Shown: positions 28,738 to 39,290 of the stretch, piece after piece
Numbering within the stretch: position 1 is the stretch's first letter
Layout: every line of letters starts with the position of its first letter
Translations under genes and position numbers: made by a program
Notes under the pieces: generated by a model
Database searches by the model: none
Seen by the model: the letters and a program-made list of their open reading frames with translations, nothing else
What the model was told of the DNA's origin: nothing
Assembly (NCBI GenBank): GCA_964353175.1
Contig: CAYGUX010000001.1
Span: 1-64,000 of the forward strand
Origin: JAIYCX01 sp964353175
GTDB lineage: Bacteria; Bdellovibrionota_C; UBA2361; SZUA-149; DAOLCO01
Direction: 5' to 3'
Length of the DNA stretch: 64,000 nt

Positions 28738-31700
28738 ATGAACAAAAATCCTCTAGCTATAATTAAACACCTTACAAACACTCAAACTCTTGAACCATTC
28801 AGAGGCGAAGTACTTTCGAGAGAATTACTAGCATTAAGAGCAGAGGAACTAGCCAAAAAGTACTATGCTGTTTCCAATAAATATAAGGCCGTTCATTTAA
28901 AGGCGAGATTTAAAGACAATTGGAGAGTACTGAATAATACTTATTTTACTTTTTCTGAGCTTAGTAGGGAAAAGGGTTATGTTGCTCCTGGAGCAGACTG
29001 GTTGTTAGATAATTTTCACGTCATCGACGAACAAGCGAGAGAGATAAGAAGAGATCTACCTACAAGTTACTATAAAGCACTTCCAAGGCTTGACTCTACC
29101 GATTGGAAAGGATTTCCCCGAGCTTACCGAATTGCGTGCGATTACTTAAAGCATACTGACTCAATGGTACTACAAGATGCCTTGACAGAATACCTAACAG
29201 GGTATCAGAACATAACTATACTAGAAATAAAAGAACTCTGGGCAATTCCAATCATGCTCAGATTAGCAGTCGTAGAAAATCTCAGAAGACTGTCTCACTC
29301 TGTTATGAAGATCACATCTTCAAGACGTAGCGCCTCTCTCATATTCGACGCGATCAATAGAAATTTAGACAATTCGCCCACTTCAATTCTCTCTAAACTG
29401 CTTAGCCAAATGCAGTCACAAAAAGGACAGTTAAAACGAATCGCTCCAACCTTAGTTCGAGATCTCCGTACTCTAGGTACCGCCTCTGGCCTGGCTATTC
29501 AATGGATCGAAGAACAATTAAAAGAAGAAGGAACAACATTAAGTGACTTAATTAAAGAAGAAGCTCACCTACAGGCAATAGATCAAATTTCAATTGGAAA
29601 CTGCGTAACTAGCTTAAAACAAATTGGCCAACTAAATTGGAGAAAGTGGGTAGAAACGGTTAGTCCTGTTCATGATATTCTACTTTCAGACAACATGGGT
29701 TCCTATCAAGAATCTGACTTTAACACTCGTGACTTCATAAGACACAGGATAGAAAACCTTACGAAAAGAGTTAAAGTCACTGAAGTTGAACTGGCACGAA
29801 AGGCACTGGAGCTAGCCGACCAAGCAAAACGAGGTACGAACATATATTCCCCGGAGAGAGATGCTGCTTATTATATAATAGATAAAGGGCTTCCAGAATT
29901 AGAAGATACTTTTAGATCTAATCCACCACTTCATATCAGGACAATAAGAGAGATTAAGAAAAACGGTACTAAGTACTACCTTGCTTATATAGCAATTTTC
30001 TCCATAGCACTCAGTTGCATGCTACTAAACAAACTTAGAGGTGATTTTGGTTTAAGTACCAATCTCCCGCTTAGCATCATCTCATTATTTGCATTTTTAA
30101 TTCTAACAAGTCAACTTGCGATAGACCTAGCTCAATGGCTAAGCTCTAAACTTATCAGAGCAAAGTTGCTACCTAAGCTCGACTTTGAAAAGAAAGTGCC
30201 CATTGAAGCTAGGACTGCAGTCGTAGTTCAAAGCATAGTTTCTAGTCGAAGTCACATACTTTCAAGTCTTAATGACTTAGAAGTAAGGGCAATTTGTAAC
30301 ACTGACTCAAACATAATGTACGGTATTCTTGCAGATCTACCCGACGCCAATGAGACACATACGTCGGGCGATAAAGGCATTCTTCAAGTAGGTATCGATA
30401 CCGTTAAACAACTCAATGAACACTACAAACCCCAAGAGCTCTCGTTTTTTATTGCTTTTAGAGAACGAAGTTACAACGAAGTCGATAAAGTACACATGGG
30501 CTGGGAACGAAAACGGGGCAAGCTTATTGAGTTCAATCGGCTGATAAGAGGAGACGAGAATACCACCTTCAAAACATTCGAAGGTGATTTAGATAAACTA
30601 AAAAGTTGTCAATTTGTAATAACTTTAGATAACGATACTCAACTACCACCAAATTCTGCTAAAAAGCTAATTGGTTGTGGTGCCCACCCTTTGGTTATGC
30701 CAACTGCCAATTCAAAAGAACCTAGAGGCTATGGAATCATACAACCTAGAGTTGGAATAACTTTAGAAAGTGCGACTGCTTCTATTTTTTCGCGATACTT
30801 CTCTGGACAATCAGGCCTAGATCCATACACGAAAGCCGTCTCAGATTTATATCAAGACTTTTTCTCAGAAGCATCCTATATCGGTAAAGGTCTCTATCAT
30901 ATCGATACTTTTAACAAGCTATTAGGAAAAGAATTGCCTGACAATGCGATTCTCAGTCACGACCTTCTCGAAAGCGGATTTATAAAATGCGGATTAGCTT
31001 CAGACATTGAACTATTTGATGACTTCCCTAAGCGCTATCATGCACATGCCAAAAGACAACACAGGTGGATTAGAGGAGACTGGCAACTACTACCTTGGTT
31101 AAGTAATAGAATACCAACGATTGAAGGCACTAAAAAATCACCTTTTAGCCCACTTACTAAATGGAAGATATTTGACAACCTCAGAAGAAGCGTAGCTCCA
31201 ATTACGACACTTCTTCTACTAGTTATTGTGGCGTGTAAAACTATAAATCCATTTTTTTGGTTGGGTATAGTCTTCTTGCTTACTGGACTTAGAGTTTACT
31301 CCCTCCTATACACTGGATTATTCTCAATTCCATTTGGGTACTCGCTTAGAACATTTTACGGTACCCTACTGATAGATTTAAAGCTTTCCTTAGGTGCTTG
31401 GGTATTTGAACTTGCGACCCTCCCTCACCAAGCATATCTAAGCGTTGATGCTATAATTAGAACTATTTATAGAATATACTTTTCCAAAAAAGATTTACTT
31501 CAATGGGAAACTGCGCTTCAAACAGAAGGCAGACTAAAGGACTCTCTTGAAAGTTTTGTTCGTCCCATGATAGCCTGCATATTGCTGGGACTAAGTTTAA
31601 TTCTCGCGAGCTTCTATTGCAACACGTTCTCCCTCCTATCATTAGGTTATCTTTGGCTAATCGCTCCATTTGTTGCTTGGCTAATTAGCTCCACCGGTAT

Positions 31701-34700
31701 CACTAAGGTAGAATCGCTTAATTCTCGTGATCAAGGATACCTACATAGCATTGCCTTAGATACATGGAGTTTCTTTAGGAAGAATCTTAGACCTGAATTT
31801 AACTGGCTAATACCTGACAATTCACAACTCGTTCCACAAGAAGTTATTGCTGAACGCACTTCACCTACAAACATAAGTTTATCCTTACTAGCACTTGTAT
31901 CTGCGTATGATCTTGGTTTTATTCCTTCTCCCCTACTACTAGTGAGAGCAAAAGACATAATAGAATCTACAGCGAAGCTAGAAAGATGGAATGGGCACCT
32001 ACTAAATTGGTACGCCATAAAAGACAGTAGACCACTCCTACCACGATACGTATCTTCCGTAGATAACGGAAACTTTATTGGTCACTTAGTTACGCTAAAA
32101 CACGCCATAAAGGAGATCTATTATAAGAGTATTATTAGCCCTCAAGTTCTCCCTCTTCTAAAAGAGAACTCCAATGACCTTCTGTACCCTCTCTCGGATG
32201 AGCTCGACATTTTAAACTTATACAAATCCCACTTACTTAATGACGAAGGAATACTAAGGTCAGATTGTAATAATTTGAACATAAAAAACTTATCTGAAGA
32301 TCTTAACTTTGCAAGGCCTTACATAGATTGGATAGGCAAACTTCAGATACTTGAAGAACTAGGAGCTACAGGAAGCTTACCCAAAAAACTCGAAAGAATT
32401 GATTTTATAATTCAAAATAGGAATCTATCACCGGCTGTTTTACAGAGAATAATTTCTAGGCTGCTAAAAAACAAGGATAGGTTACTTAGTGCGACTCTAT
32501 CTGAGAAAGAGACTAAAAAAATAAGCGAGCTCCTTGAGTCACTAGAAATTGCTTCAAAGGCATTCATTGAATTTCAAAACACCATATCGCATCTAGAAAT
32601 AGAAATTGAAAAACTTATTCAAGATATGGACTTCTCTTTCCTATTTGATAAAGCCAAAGGCTTACTATCTATTGGTTACAACGTAGAGAATGCTAAACTT
32701 GATACAGGCTCTTACGATCTATTGGCCTCAGAGGCTCGTTTAGGAAGTTTTATTGGCATTGCAAAAGGCGACTTACCTGATTCCCATTGGTTTCAACTAG
32801 GAAGAACTCTAACAAATTCACTTGGTGGTTTAAGTTTAATCTCCTGGAGTGGAACGATGTTCGAGTATTTAATGCCATTAGTCGTCATGAAAGACTTCCC
32901 TAGCACACTCCTAGGTAAAAGTTATAGATCTGTAATACGCGCGCAGAAGGCGTATTGCGCAAAAAGAAATGTGCCTTGGGGTATCTCTGAATCTGCTTAT
33001 GGCACTGTAGATTATGAAAACACATATCAGTACAGAGCCTTTGGAGTACCTGGCCTTGGATTAAAACGTGGATTAGTAGATGATTTAGTAATCTCACCTT
33101 ACTCCACAGTGTTATCACTATTAATAGATCCGATCTCATCAGTAGAAAATCTTCGCAGACTTGAAAAGGAGTCTGCTCGCGGATTGCATGGCTTCTATGA
33201 AGCAATAGACTATACGAAAGAGAGGCTAGTGGGAGAAGAAAAGTTCCATGTAGTTAAGAGCTTCTTCGCTCATCACCAAGGAATGTCTTTGTGCGCTATC
33301 AACAACTGCTTGAATAAAAACATTCTACAAGATAGGTTTCATTCAGATCATAGAGTTGAAGCTTGCACACTATTCCTACAGGAGAAATTCCCCACACGAA
33401 TACCGATCATTCAACCGCATCAAGCAGAACAACTGCTACTCGAGTCGAATCATTCAGATGCCGAAGGTGATACCAGAGAATATTATAATGATCCTAGCCA
33501 AACTTACCCTAGAACAAGAGTTCTCTCAAATGGAGACTATACAGTAGTTTTAGATCAAGCTGGAAGCGGCTTTTCAAGTTATCAAACTGACCTTAGTATC
33601 TCCAGATTTAAGGCAGATAACTCCACTAACAATTATGGTACTTATGTCTATCTTAAAGATGAAGAGACCAATCAATTGTGGTCCAACACATATCAACCAA
33701 CTTGTGTTGAAGCCGAATCTTATGAAGCCATATTTTCACCAGACAAGGCGGAGTATCAGAGAAGGAACTTTGGCATACAAAGCTCGACAGAGATAATTGT
33801 AGCTCCTGAAGACTCTTTGGAAATCAGAAAAATTTCTCTTACCAATCATTCGCTTGAGACAAGAAAACTTTCAATTACTAGTTTCTTTGAAGTGGCCTTG
33901 GCTTCATTCTCAGCAGATGCTGCACACCCTGCCTTTTCAAAGCTTTTTATTAATTCTGAGTGGCATGAGGACATTGAAACACTCGTATTTAAAAGACGAC
34001 CAAGAAGTTCTAGTGATCACACGCCTATACTCTTCCATTTTCTAGCTACAGACCTTGTATGGGCTCCTACCGAATACACTACAGATAGGCACAACTTTAT
34101 TGGCAGGGGTAGAAGCTCAAGGAATCCTCTTGCCTTAGCAATGAACGAAAAACTACCAGGAACTCAAGGTTACGTACTCGATCCAATCGCAAGCATTCGG
34201 CATCGGATTGAACTAGATCATAGTCAATCTACTGAAGCTTGTTTCATTACTGGTATCGCTAAAGACATGAATGAATTAAATCATCTCGTCAAAAAGTACA
34301 GAGAGAGTCATTCAATCCGAAGAGCCTTTGAATTAGCTTGGAGTACCGCGTATGTTGAGCTAAAAAATCAACAGTTCTCAAAATCATCCTCTATCGATTT
34401 CCAAAAACTGGCTAACGCATTGATTTATAATATTAAAGAGTTAAGGCCAAGCGTTAGCACAAACACTCTTTCTCAATCTGCCTTGTGGAGATTTGGAATA
34501 TCAGGTGATGTACCTATATGCTTACTTATTCTAGACGACCTAGATCAGCTAAATGTTTTCCAAGAACTAATTTTAGCTCATGAATACTTGCGGCAAAAAG
34601 GTATCAAGTTTGACCTTGTTGTACTGAACTCTAAGGCCGAAGGGTATATCCAAGCTTTGAGTGATGAGCTCGAGTCTCTACTAAGATCTAGCCTTTCCTC

Positions 34701-37341
34701 CGGACTGCTCAATCAAAGAGGTGGTATATTTATCCGTTCCAAACATCATATTTCTAAAGAAGAAGAGCAACTACTACTTTCCAGTGCCAGAATTGGGCTA
34801 TATGGGTCAAAGGGGAGCTTATCAAAACAGCTGAACATAGCGCAAAGCAAGACATCGAAAGTCGTTGAAACTATTAAAGCACCGATGATAGAAGCTGAGA
34901 TAAAGCCTGAAAAATCTGAGCCAATGCTTGGAAGCTTCGTCAATGGTGGTCTGGAGTATGAAATGAAAGTGAGTCAAAACTCACTTCCCCCAATGCCTTG
35001 GTCAAATGTCATTGGTTCTGACAACATTGGATTTCTAGTAACAGACTCTGGAGCTGGATATACTTGGGCTAAAAATAGTAGAGAGTTTAGACTTTCACCT
35101 TGGTCCAATGATCCAGTACAAGATCCACTTGGAGAAGTCATATATATTAGAGACATGGTATCCGGCGACCTTTGGACACCTACTCCACTGCCAATCGCTT
35201 CTAAAGTACACACTTCCGTTAAACATGGCTTTGGATATTCGACATTCAAAAAAACGGAGAACGAGATTTCTTCCCTTTTAAATATCTTTGTTGACGAAAA
35301 TACATCTTCAAAAATTTGGTCCTTGAATTTAAAAAATGAAAGTACGGAAGAACGATCCTTTGAGTTAATATTCTACTTCGAGTGGGTCCTTGGCGTATCG
35401 AGAACTGACTCCTTCAGACATATTAGTACCAATGTAGATACTGAGGGCAATTTCCTTTATGCAAGAAACTATTGGAATGCAGAGTTTGCTGATCAAATCC
35501 TAGCTGTTGGCTCAAACCTAAACCTTCAAGACTACACCACCGATCGAGGTGATTTTCTGGGGAATAACGCTAGGCTCGACAGACCCTATGCTTTAGCGTT
35601 TGGCACTAGTCGAAATAGACTTAAATCAAAGGCCCCCTCAGGTATTAGCCTATCAAGGCGTGTTGGTTACGGATTTGATAATTGTGCAGTGCTCAAATAC
35701 CAAGTTACTATACCAAAGGGCGAAGATGCAAACATTGCATTCTACGCTAGCATTGCGAATAGCATTGAAGCGCTCAGGGAGAATTCTAAGAGCTTATCTA
35801 TAATTCCCAGTATCCAAAAGAAAGAAGTTGAAAATAAGGAACTTTGGAAAAAAGAAGTTTCTCCACTTAAAATTCAAACACCTTCATCTAGTTTTGATAA
35901 CATTCTAAATGGTTGGCTTCTATATCAAACACTCTCATGTAGAATTAAAGCTAGAACTGGATTCTTTCAAAGTAGCGGGGCAATTGGTTTCAGAGATCAA
36001 CTTCAAGACTCTATGGCTTTCATACTGACCAATCCTGAGAGAACTAGAAAACAAATTCTTGTTAATGCTTCTAGACAGTTTGAAGAAGGAGATGTTCAAC
36101 ATTGGTGGCATCCTCCCAGTGGAAGAGGAATTAGAAGTAAAATTTCTGATAACTATATGTGGATGCCCTTAGCGGTAGTTGAATATATTGATGCTACTGG
36201 GAGATTGGATATCCTAGATGAGACGGCACATTATTTAAAGGGGCCACAGCTAGAAGAAGATCAACACGATTTATATTTTACGCCGGAAACTTCTTCTATC
36301 TCTGGCAGCTTATACGAACATTGTATAAAAGCACTAGATAGATCTGATAAAAGAGGTCCCAATGGCCTGCCCCTAATGGGAGCTGGGGACTGGAATGATG
36401 GAATGAATCTTGTTGGTGAAAAGGGTGTAGGAGAATCTGTTTGGCTTGCTTGGTTTATGGCTTTTATTTTAAAGCGCTTTGCTGGCATCTGCGAAATAAG
36501 AGGAGATCATTCAAATCAAGAAAAATACCTTGCACAATCCAAACAACTTGTAAATTCCATTGAACAATACGCCTGGGATGGGGAGTGGTACAAACGAGCC
36601 TATTTTGATGATGGCACTCCACTTGGGTCTAAATCTAGAGATGAATGCTTCATAGATTCCCTTGCTCAATCATGGAGCGCTCTAACTGGCTTAGGAGATA
36701 AAGATCGAAGGAAAACTGCATTAGACAGCGCACTCAAATATCTATTTGATAAAGATCATCAATTAGTTAGATTACTCTGGCCTCCATTTCAAACGAGTGA
36801 TCCAAGTCCTGGGTATATTCAAAGTTATCCTCCGGGAATAAGAGAGAACGGAGGACAATACACTCATGGTTCAACATGGATGATAGGTGCCCTTTGTGAG
36901 GAAAATAGATGCGACGATGCCTTTGCAGTTTTTCAAGCTATGAATCCCATTAACCATTCTGACTCAATTGTTAAATCAGAGCGTTATAAGACAGAGCCCT
37001 ATGTAACATGCGGTGACGTTTATAGTTACGAGCCCCATGCAGGTCGAGGTGGATGGAGTTGGTACACTGGTTCAAGCGGATGGATGTACCAAATGGGCTG
37101 GGTATGGATCCTAGGTATAAAACGAACCAAAGATGGACTATTAATTAATCCAAAAATCCCAACAGACTGGCATGACTACTCCGTATCAGGTGAGTTAGAT
37201 GAGATGAAAATAAACCTTAGAGTCTATAGAAGTGATAAGAATTGCATTAAAATAAAAGGTCGTGAGATTTCAGGTACGCTTCTAACTTGGGAGATCATAA
37301 GAGAGAGCGCTGGAGAGGAGATCATTGTGGAGTTTAGTTAA
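28738..37341 (+). CDS. ndvB: Cyclic beta-1,2-glucan synthase
   Basis: At 2867 residues it matches the size of NdvB/Cgs, the inner-membrane enzyme that primes, elongates, length-controls and cyclises beta-1,2-glucan from UDP-glucose. Order: a helical N-terminal region; membrane helices at about 415-480; a GT84 glycosyltransferase domain at about 490-800 with LDNDTQLPP (about 629) and QHRWIRGDWQ (about 774); more helices at about 820-1000; a glycoamylase-like domain at about 1300-1530 (YENTYQYRAFGVPG, FFAHHQGMS); and two GH94-type N-terminal modules. The GH94 phosphorylase domain closes the protein, with GAGDWNDGMN near residue 2550 holding the likely catalytic Asp. The gene follows the ABC and helical-protein genes in one probable operon. 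It is intact, with no frameshift. Confidence 0.95.
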   Translation: MNKNPLAIIKHLTNTQTLEPFRGEVLSRELLALRAEELAKKYYAVSNKYKAVHLKARFKDNWRVLNNTYFTFSELSREKGYVAPGADWLLDNFHVIDEQAREIRRDLPTSYYKALPRLDSTDWKGFPRAYRIACDYLKHTDSMVLQDALTEYLTGYQNITILEIKELWAIPIMLRLAVVENLRRLSHSVMKITSSRRSASLIFDAINRNLDNSPTSILSKLLSQMQSQKGQLKRIAPTLVRDLRTLGTASGLAIQWIEEQLKEEGTTLSDLIKEEAHLQAIDQISIGNCVTSLKQIGQLNWRKWVETVSPVHDILLSDNMGSYQESDFNTRDFIRHRIENLTKRVKVTEVELARKALELADQAKRGTNIYSPERDAAYYIIDKGLPELEDTFRSNPPLHIRTIREIKKNGTKYYLAYIAIFSIALSCMLLNKLRGDFGLSTNLPLSIISLFAFLILTSQLAIDLAQWLSSKLIRAKLLPKLDFEKKVPIEARTAVVVQSIVSSRSHILSSLNDLEVRAICNTDSNIMYGILADLPDANETHTSGDKGILQVGIDTVKQLNEHYKPQELSFFIAFRERSYNEVDKVHMGWERKRGKLIEFNRLIRGDENTTFKTFEGDLDKLKSCQFVITLDNDTQLPPNSAKKLIGCGAHPLVMPTANSKEPRGYGIIQPRVGITLESATASIFSRYFSGQSGLDPYTKAVSDLYQDFFSEASYIGKGLYHIDTFNKLLGKELPDNAILSHDLLESGFIKCGLASDIELFDDFPKRYHAHAKRQHRWIRGDWQLLPWLSNRIPTIEGTKKSPFSPLTKWKIFDNLRRSVAPITTLLLLVIVACKTINPFFWLGIVFLLTGLRVYSLLYTGLFSIPFGYSLRTFYGTLLIDLKLSLGAWVFELATLPHQAYLSVDAIIRTIYRIYFSKKDLLQWETALQTEGRLKDSLESFVRPMIACILLGLSLILASFYCNTFSLLSLGYLWLIAPFVAWLISSTGITKVESLNSRDQGYLHSIALDTWSFFRKNLRPEFNWLIPDNSQLVPQEVIAERTSPTNISLSLLALVSAYDLGFIPSPLLLVRAKDIIESTAKLERWNGHLLNWYAIKDSRPLLPRYVSSVDNGNFIGHLVTLKHAIKEIYYKSIISPQVLPLLKENSNDLLYPLSDELDILNLYKSHLLNDEGILRSDCNNLNIKNLSEDLNFARPYIDWIGKLQILEELGATGSLPKKLERIDFIIQNRNLSPAVLQRIISRLLKNKDRLLSATLSEKETKKISELLESLEIASKAFIEFQNTISHLEIEIEKLIQDMDFSFLFDKAKGLLSIGYNVENAKLDTGSYDLLASEARLGSFIGIAKGDLPDSHWFQLGRTLTNSLGGLSLISWSGTMFEYLMPLVVMKDFPSTLLGKSYRSVIRAQKAYCAKRNVPWGISESAYGTVDYENTYQYRAFGVPGLGLKRGLVDDLVISPYSTVLSLLIDPISSVENLRRLEKESARGLHGFYEAIDYTKERLVGEEKFHVVKSFFAHHQGMSLCAINNCLNKNILQDRFHSDHRVEACTLFLQEKFPTRIPIIQPHQAEQLLLESNHSDAEGDTREYYNDPSQTYPRTRVLSNGDYTVVLDQAGSGFSSYQTDLSISRFKADNSTNNYGTYVYLKDEETNQLWSNTYQPTCVEAESYEAIFSPDKAEYQRRNFGIQSSTEIIVAPEDSLEIRKISLTNHSLETRKLSITSFFEVALASFSADAAHPAFSKLFINSEWHEDIETLVFKRRPRSSSDHTPILFHFLATDLVWAPTEYTTDRHNFIGRGRSSRNPLALAMNEKLPGTQGYVLDPIASIRHRIELDHSQSTEACFITGIAKDMNELNHLVKKYRESHSIRRAFELAWSTAYVELKNQQFSKSSSIDFQKLANALIYNIKELRPSVSTNTLSQSALWRFGISGDVPICLLILDDLDQLNVFQELILAHEYLRQKGIKFDLVVLNSKAEGYIQALSDELESLLRSSLSSGLLNQRGGIFIRSKHHISKEEEQLLLSSARIGLYGSKGSLSKQLNIAQSKTSKVVETIKAPMIEAEIKPEKSEPMLGSFVNGGLEYEMKVSQNSLPPMPWSNVIGSDNIGFLVTDSGAGYTWAKNSREFRLSPWSNDPVQDPLGEVIYIRDMVSGDLWTPTPLPIASKVHTSVKHGFGYSTFKKTENEISSLLNIFVDENTSSKIWSLNLKNESTEERSFELIFYFEWVLGVSRTDSFRHISTNVDTEGNFLYARNYWNAEFADQILAVGSNLNLQDYTTDRGDFLGNNARLDRPYALAFGTSRNRLKSKAPSGISLSRRVGYGFDNCAVLKYQVTIPKGEDANIAFYASIANSIEALRENSKSLSIIPSIQKKEVENKELWKKEVSPLKIQTPSSSFDNILNGWLLYQTLSCRIKARTGFFQSSGAIGFRDQLQDSMAFILTNPERTRKQILVNASRQFEEGDVQHWWHPPSGRGIRSKISDNYMWMPLAVVEYIDATGRLDILDETAHYLKGPQLEEDQHDLYFTPETSSISGSLYEHCIKALDRSDKRGPNGLPLMGAGDWNDGMNLVGEKGVGESVWLAWFMAFILKRFAGICEIRGDHSNQEKYLAQSKQLVNSIEQYAWDGEWYKRAYFDDGTPLGSKSRDECFIDSLAQSWSALTGLGDKDRRKTALDSALKYLFDKDHQLVRLLWPPFQTSDPSPGYIQSYPPGIRENGGQYTHGSTWMIGALCEENRCDDAFAVFQAMNPINHSDSIVKSERYKTEPYVTCGDVYSYEPHAGRGGWSWYTGSSGWMYQMGWVWILGIKRTKDGLLINPKIPTDWHDYSVSGELDEMKINLRVYRSDKNCIKIKGREISGTLLTWEIIRESAGEEIIVEFS

Positions 37342-37401
37342 GATAACTTTTTCCCTTAAAGAATCTAAGCGTTAAGACTTATTTCATGGGTTATTTCAAC
37401 G

Positions 37402-37439
37402 GCCTCAGGGTAGAGTATTCCTATTGTTCGTTTCGAGGC
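37402..37439. repeat. GCCTC/GAGGC hairpin, copy C (diverged)
   Basis: GCCTC at 37402-37406 and GAGGC at 37435-37439 bracket a 28-base loop containing CCTATTGTT. In reverse complement the loop reads AACAATAGG, comparable to ACAATAGG in copy A. It lies between the ndvB stop and the end of the caspase-like gene. The match to the other copies is weak. Confidence 0.3.
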
Positions 37440-37534
37440 TACCTTAGAGATCTGAGCTTAGTTTTAATGTGTTTGTAAATGAGGATATAGTATTGGGGGA
37501 TAGGTCATTAGACCTTGGTAATCATATGCGACCA

Positions 37535-39136
37535 TTAGTATAACCAAGCTCCACTATGACAAGAGCCGTTTATAAAAAATACTTTAGCTTTCTCCGCAAT
37601 TGGTTTTAAAGCTTCATTAATCTTAGTTTCGTATGGTTCAAAATCTTTCCCGATAAATAGTTGGCCAAGATCTGATCCTTGAAAGTTTTGAAAGGGTTTA
37701 GGGACACCTGTGTCAGGATAGGATAGACCGTGTCCGGCATATATAAGAATAATTTCTGGTGCCCTACTACTATGAAGATTTAACTTATCGATTTTTGCAC
37801 TTAAAGTTTTTAACTTCTCGTTAAACTCTTCCTCTGAAGGATGCTCTAAACAAATTACATTTTCAGCTTCCAACTTTGGTACTGCCTCAATTAGTAAATC
37901 TTTGTGACGCTCAGCTGTGAGCCTAATTTCAGGATTAAGTCTCCTCCCCTTAATAATAAAGGCAATAATTGGAGCAGAGTTAGGATCATTTTTGATTATT
38001 CCTTCAGGGAAATCAACAGAAGTTTGAAATTTTTCAGCTTGAGGCAATAGCAATAAATTACTTATTGCGGATTTGATAGAATTATTGTTTTTTAGTTCCC
38101 TATAAAAACTCATCCACACCGGCGATTCGGAAGTATCTTCTTGAGATGTAAAAGCAAGAGTATGAATATTTGCATGCCTAGGTGTTATTGAAGGAATTCG
38201 AGTAGAGTCTAGCCTAACATCTCCAGTATTAGTTAGGTGATCTGCTGCTCTGATTGTATTTATAACATCTGAACTACTCATTTCTCTTGGGTTCCCCGTA
38301 ACCAAGTAATTAAAAAAGCTATCTGCATTCCAAATGTTATATTTGCCCTCTTCATAAAAGCCAGTACCTATGGCATTGGCCCTTCTATCCAATAGAGCAT
38401 ATATAGATTCAATAGAGACTATGCTGTCATCTAACTTTATAAAATTCTCAAATTCCCTATTGCTAGGTATAGGATTTATCAGCCTGTTGTACCCGGATTT
38501 TTTAGTTGGATCTAATATGCTAACTTGGATAAATTGTTTCTTTATGTCAAAACCATTCTCCATGGCTTTCTCGAAGCGAATATCATATACTTGAAACCGT
38601 TCTAAAATTTGCTTACTAATTCGAAGTAAGTGAGTAAGATTTATTCTATCTTGCGTGGGTACAGATGCCTCTAAGTCAGAGTTTAATTTCGATACTATTG
38701 TCTCCAATTTACTTGTAGAGTTAATAGCTGTGAGGCTTTTATCATTAATATAGTCGGTGAAAATTTCGTAGGCTTTGTCAGATACCATTTTTTTTGACTT
38801 AGTAATCAGGCTTGCCTCTTCCTGAAGTACTGGTAGCTCAGATCTCAGATCTTTCTCTTTTTCTAAAAGTCCCATAACCTGACTTTTAGATTCTTCAGGT
38901 AGTTCATTAAAACTAGAGGCTGAATCTAGATTCCTTAATAGTTGTTCGGGGTCTTTGATGCCATCTTTTTCCAGTAGCTTTACATATCTTATAGTAGATC
39001 CAATATATTGATCTCGTAGCTTCTTAGCCTCCCCTACATATGCTTTTGAGACTTCCCGCAGATTAGGCATCTCAAGCTGTGATTTTTGAATATCAGTCAA
39101 GCATCTTGGCTTACTATCTAAAATCGAATCAGGCAT
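37535..39136 (-). CDS. Caspase-like (clan CD) protein ending at catalytic Cys
   Basis: The 533-residue protein has a long helical N-terminal region (about 1-330) without recognised motifs. The C-terminal part resembles a caspase p20 fold: a beta strand at PIIAFIIKGRRLN, then IILIYAGHGLSY with the presumed catalytic H469, and KVFFINGSCHSGAW with the presumed C526. The chain stops at residue 533, only seven residues after the cysteine, where caspase-like domains normally continue. Either the gene is truncated or the site is at the natural C-terminus. No signal peptide is seen, so it is probably cytoplasmic. The neighbours suggest an accessory island; a suicide or defence role is inference only. 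Confidence 0.65.
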   Translation of the reverse strand: MPDSILDSKPRCLTDIQKSQLEMPNLREVSKAYVGEAKKLRDQYIGSTIRYVKLLEKDGIKDPEQLLRNLDSASSFNELPEESKSQVMGLLEKEKDLRSELPVLQEEASLITKSKKMVSDKAYEIFTDYINDKSLTAINSTSKLETIVSKLNSDLEASVPTQDRINLTHLLRISKQILERFQVYDIRFEKAMENGFDIKKQFIQVSILDPTKKSGYNRLINPIPSNREFENFIKLDDSIVSIESIYALLDRRANAIGTGFYEEGKYNIWNADSFFNYLVTGNPREMSSSDVINTIRAADHLTNTGDVRLDSTRIPSITPRHANIHTLAFTSQEDTSESPVWMSFYRELKNNNSIKSAISNLLLLPQAEKFQTSVDFPEGIIKNDPNSAPIIAFIIKGRRLNPEIRLTAERHKDLLIEAVPKLEAENVICLEHPSEEEFNEKLKTLSAKIDKLNLHSSRAPEIILIYAGHGLSYPDTGVPKPFQNFQGSDLGQLFIGKDFEPYETKINEALKPIAEKAKVFFINGSCHSGAWLY

Positions 39137-39184
39137 ACTTGTAATCCCTATTTGTCATTGATGTAGAAGAACTTACCATACAAT

Positions 39185-39221
39185 TCTAAGTACTTAGATC
39201 CGGCCTAAGAGCTAAATTTAG
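39185..39221 (-). promoter_or_regulatory. Palindrome pair upstream of caspase-like gene
   Basis: TCTAAGTACTTAGA (39185-39198) is a perfect 14-base palindrome, and CTAAATTTAG (39212-39221) is a perfect 10-base one. Their centres are 25 bases apart and both share CTAA/TTAG arms. They lie 49-85 bases before the caspase-like start, an operator-like placement. CGGCCTAA also occurs twice, at 39201 and 39227. Confidence 0.45.
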
Positions 39222-39290
39222 AATCTCGGCCTAACCATTTCTAAATGTTATAGGTCTCTCTGGAAAGATAGTGGCATGGCAGCCCTCCTC

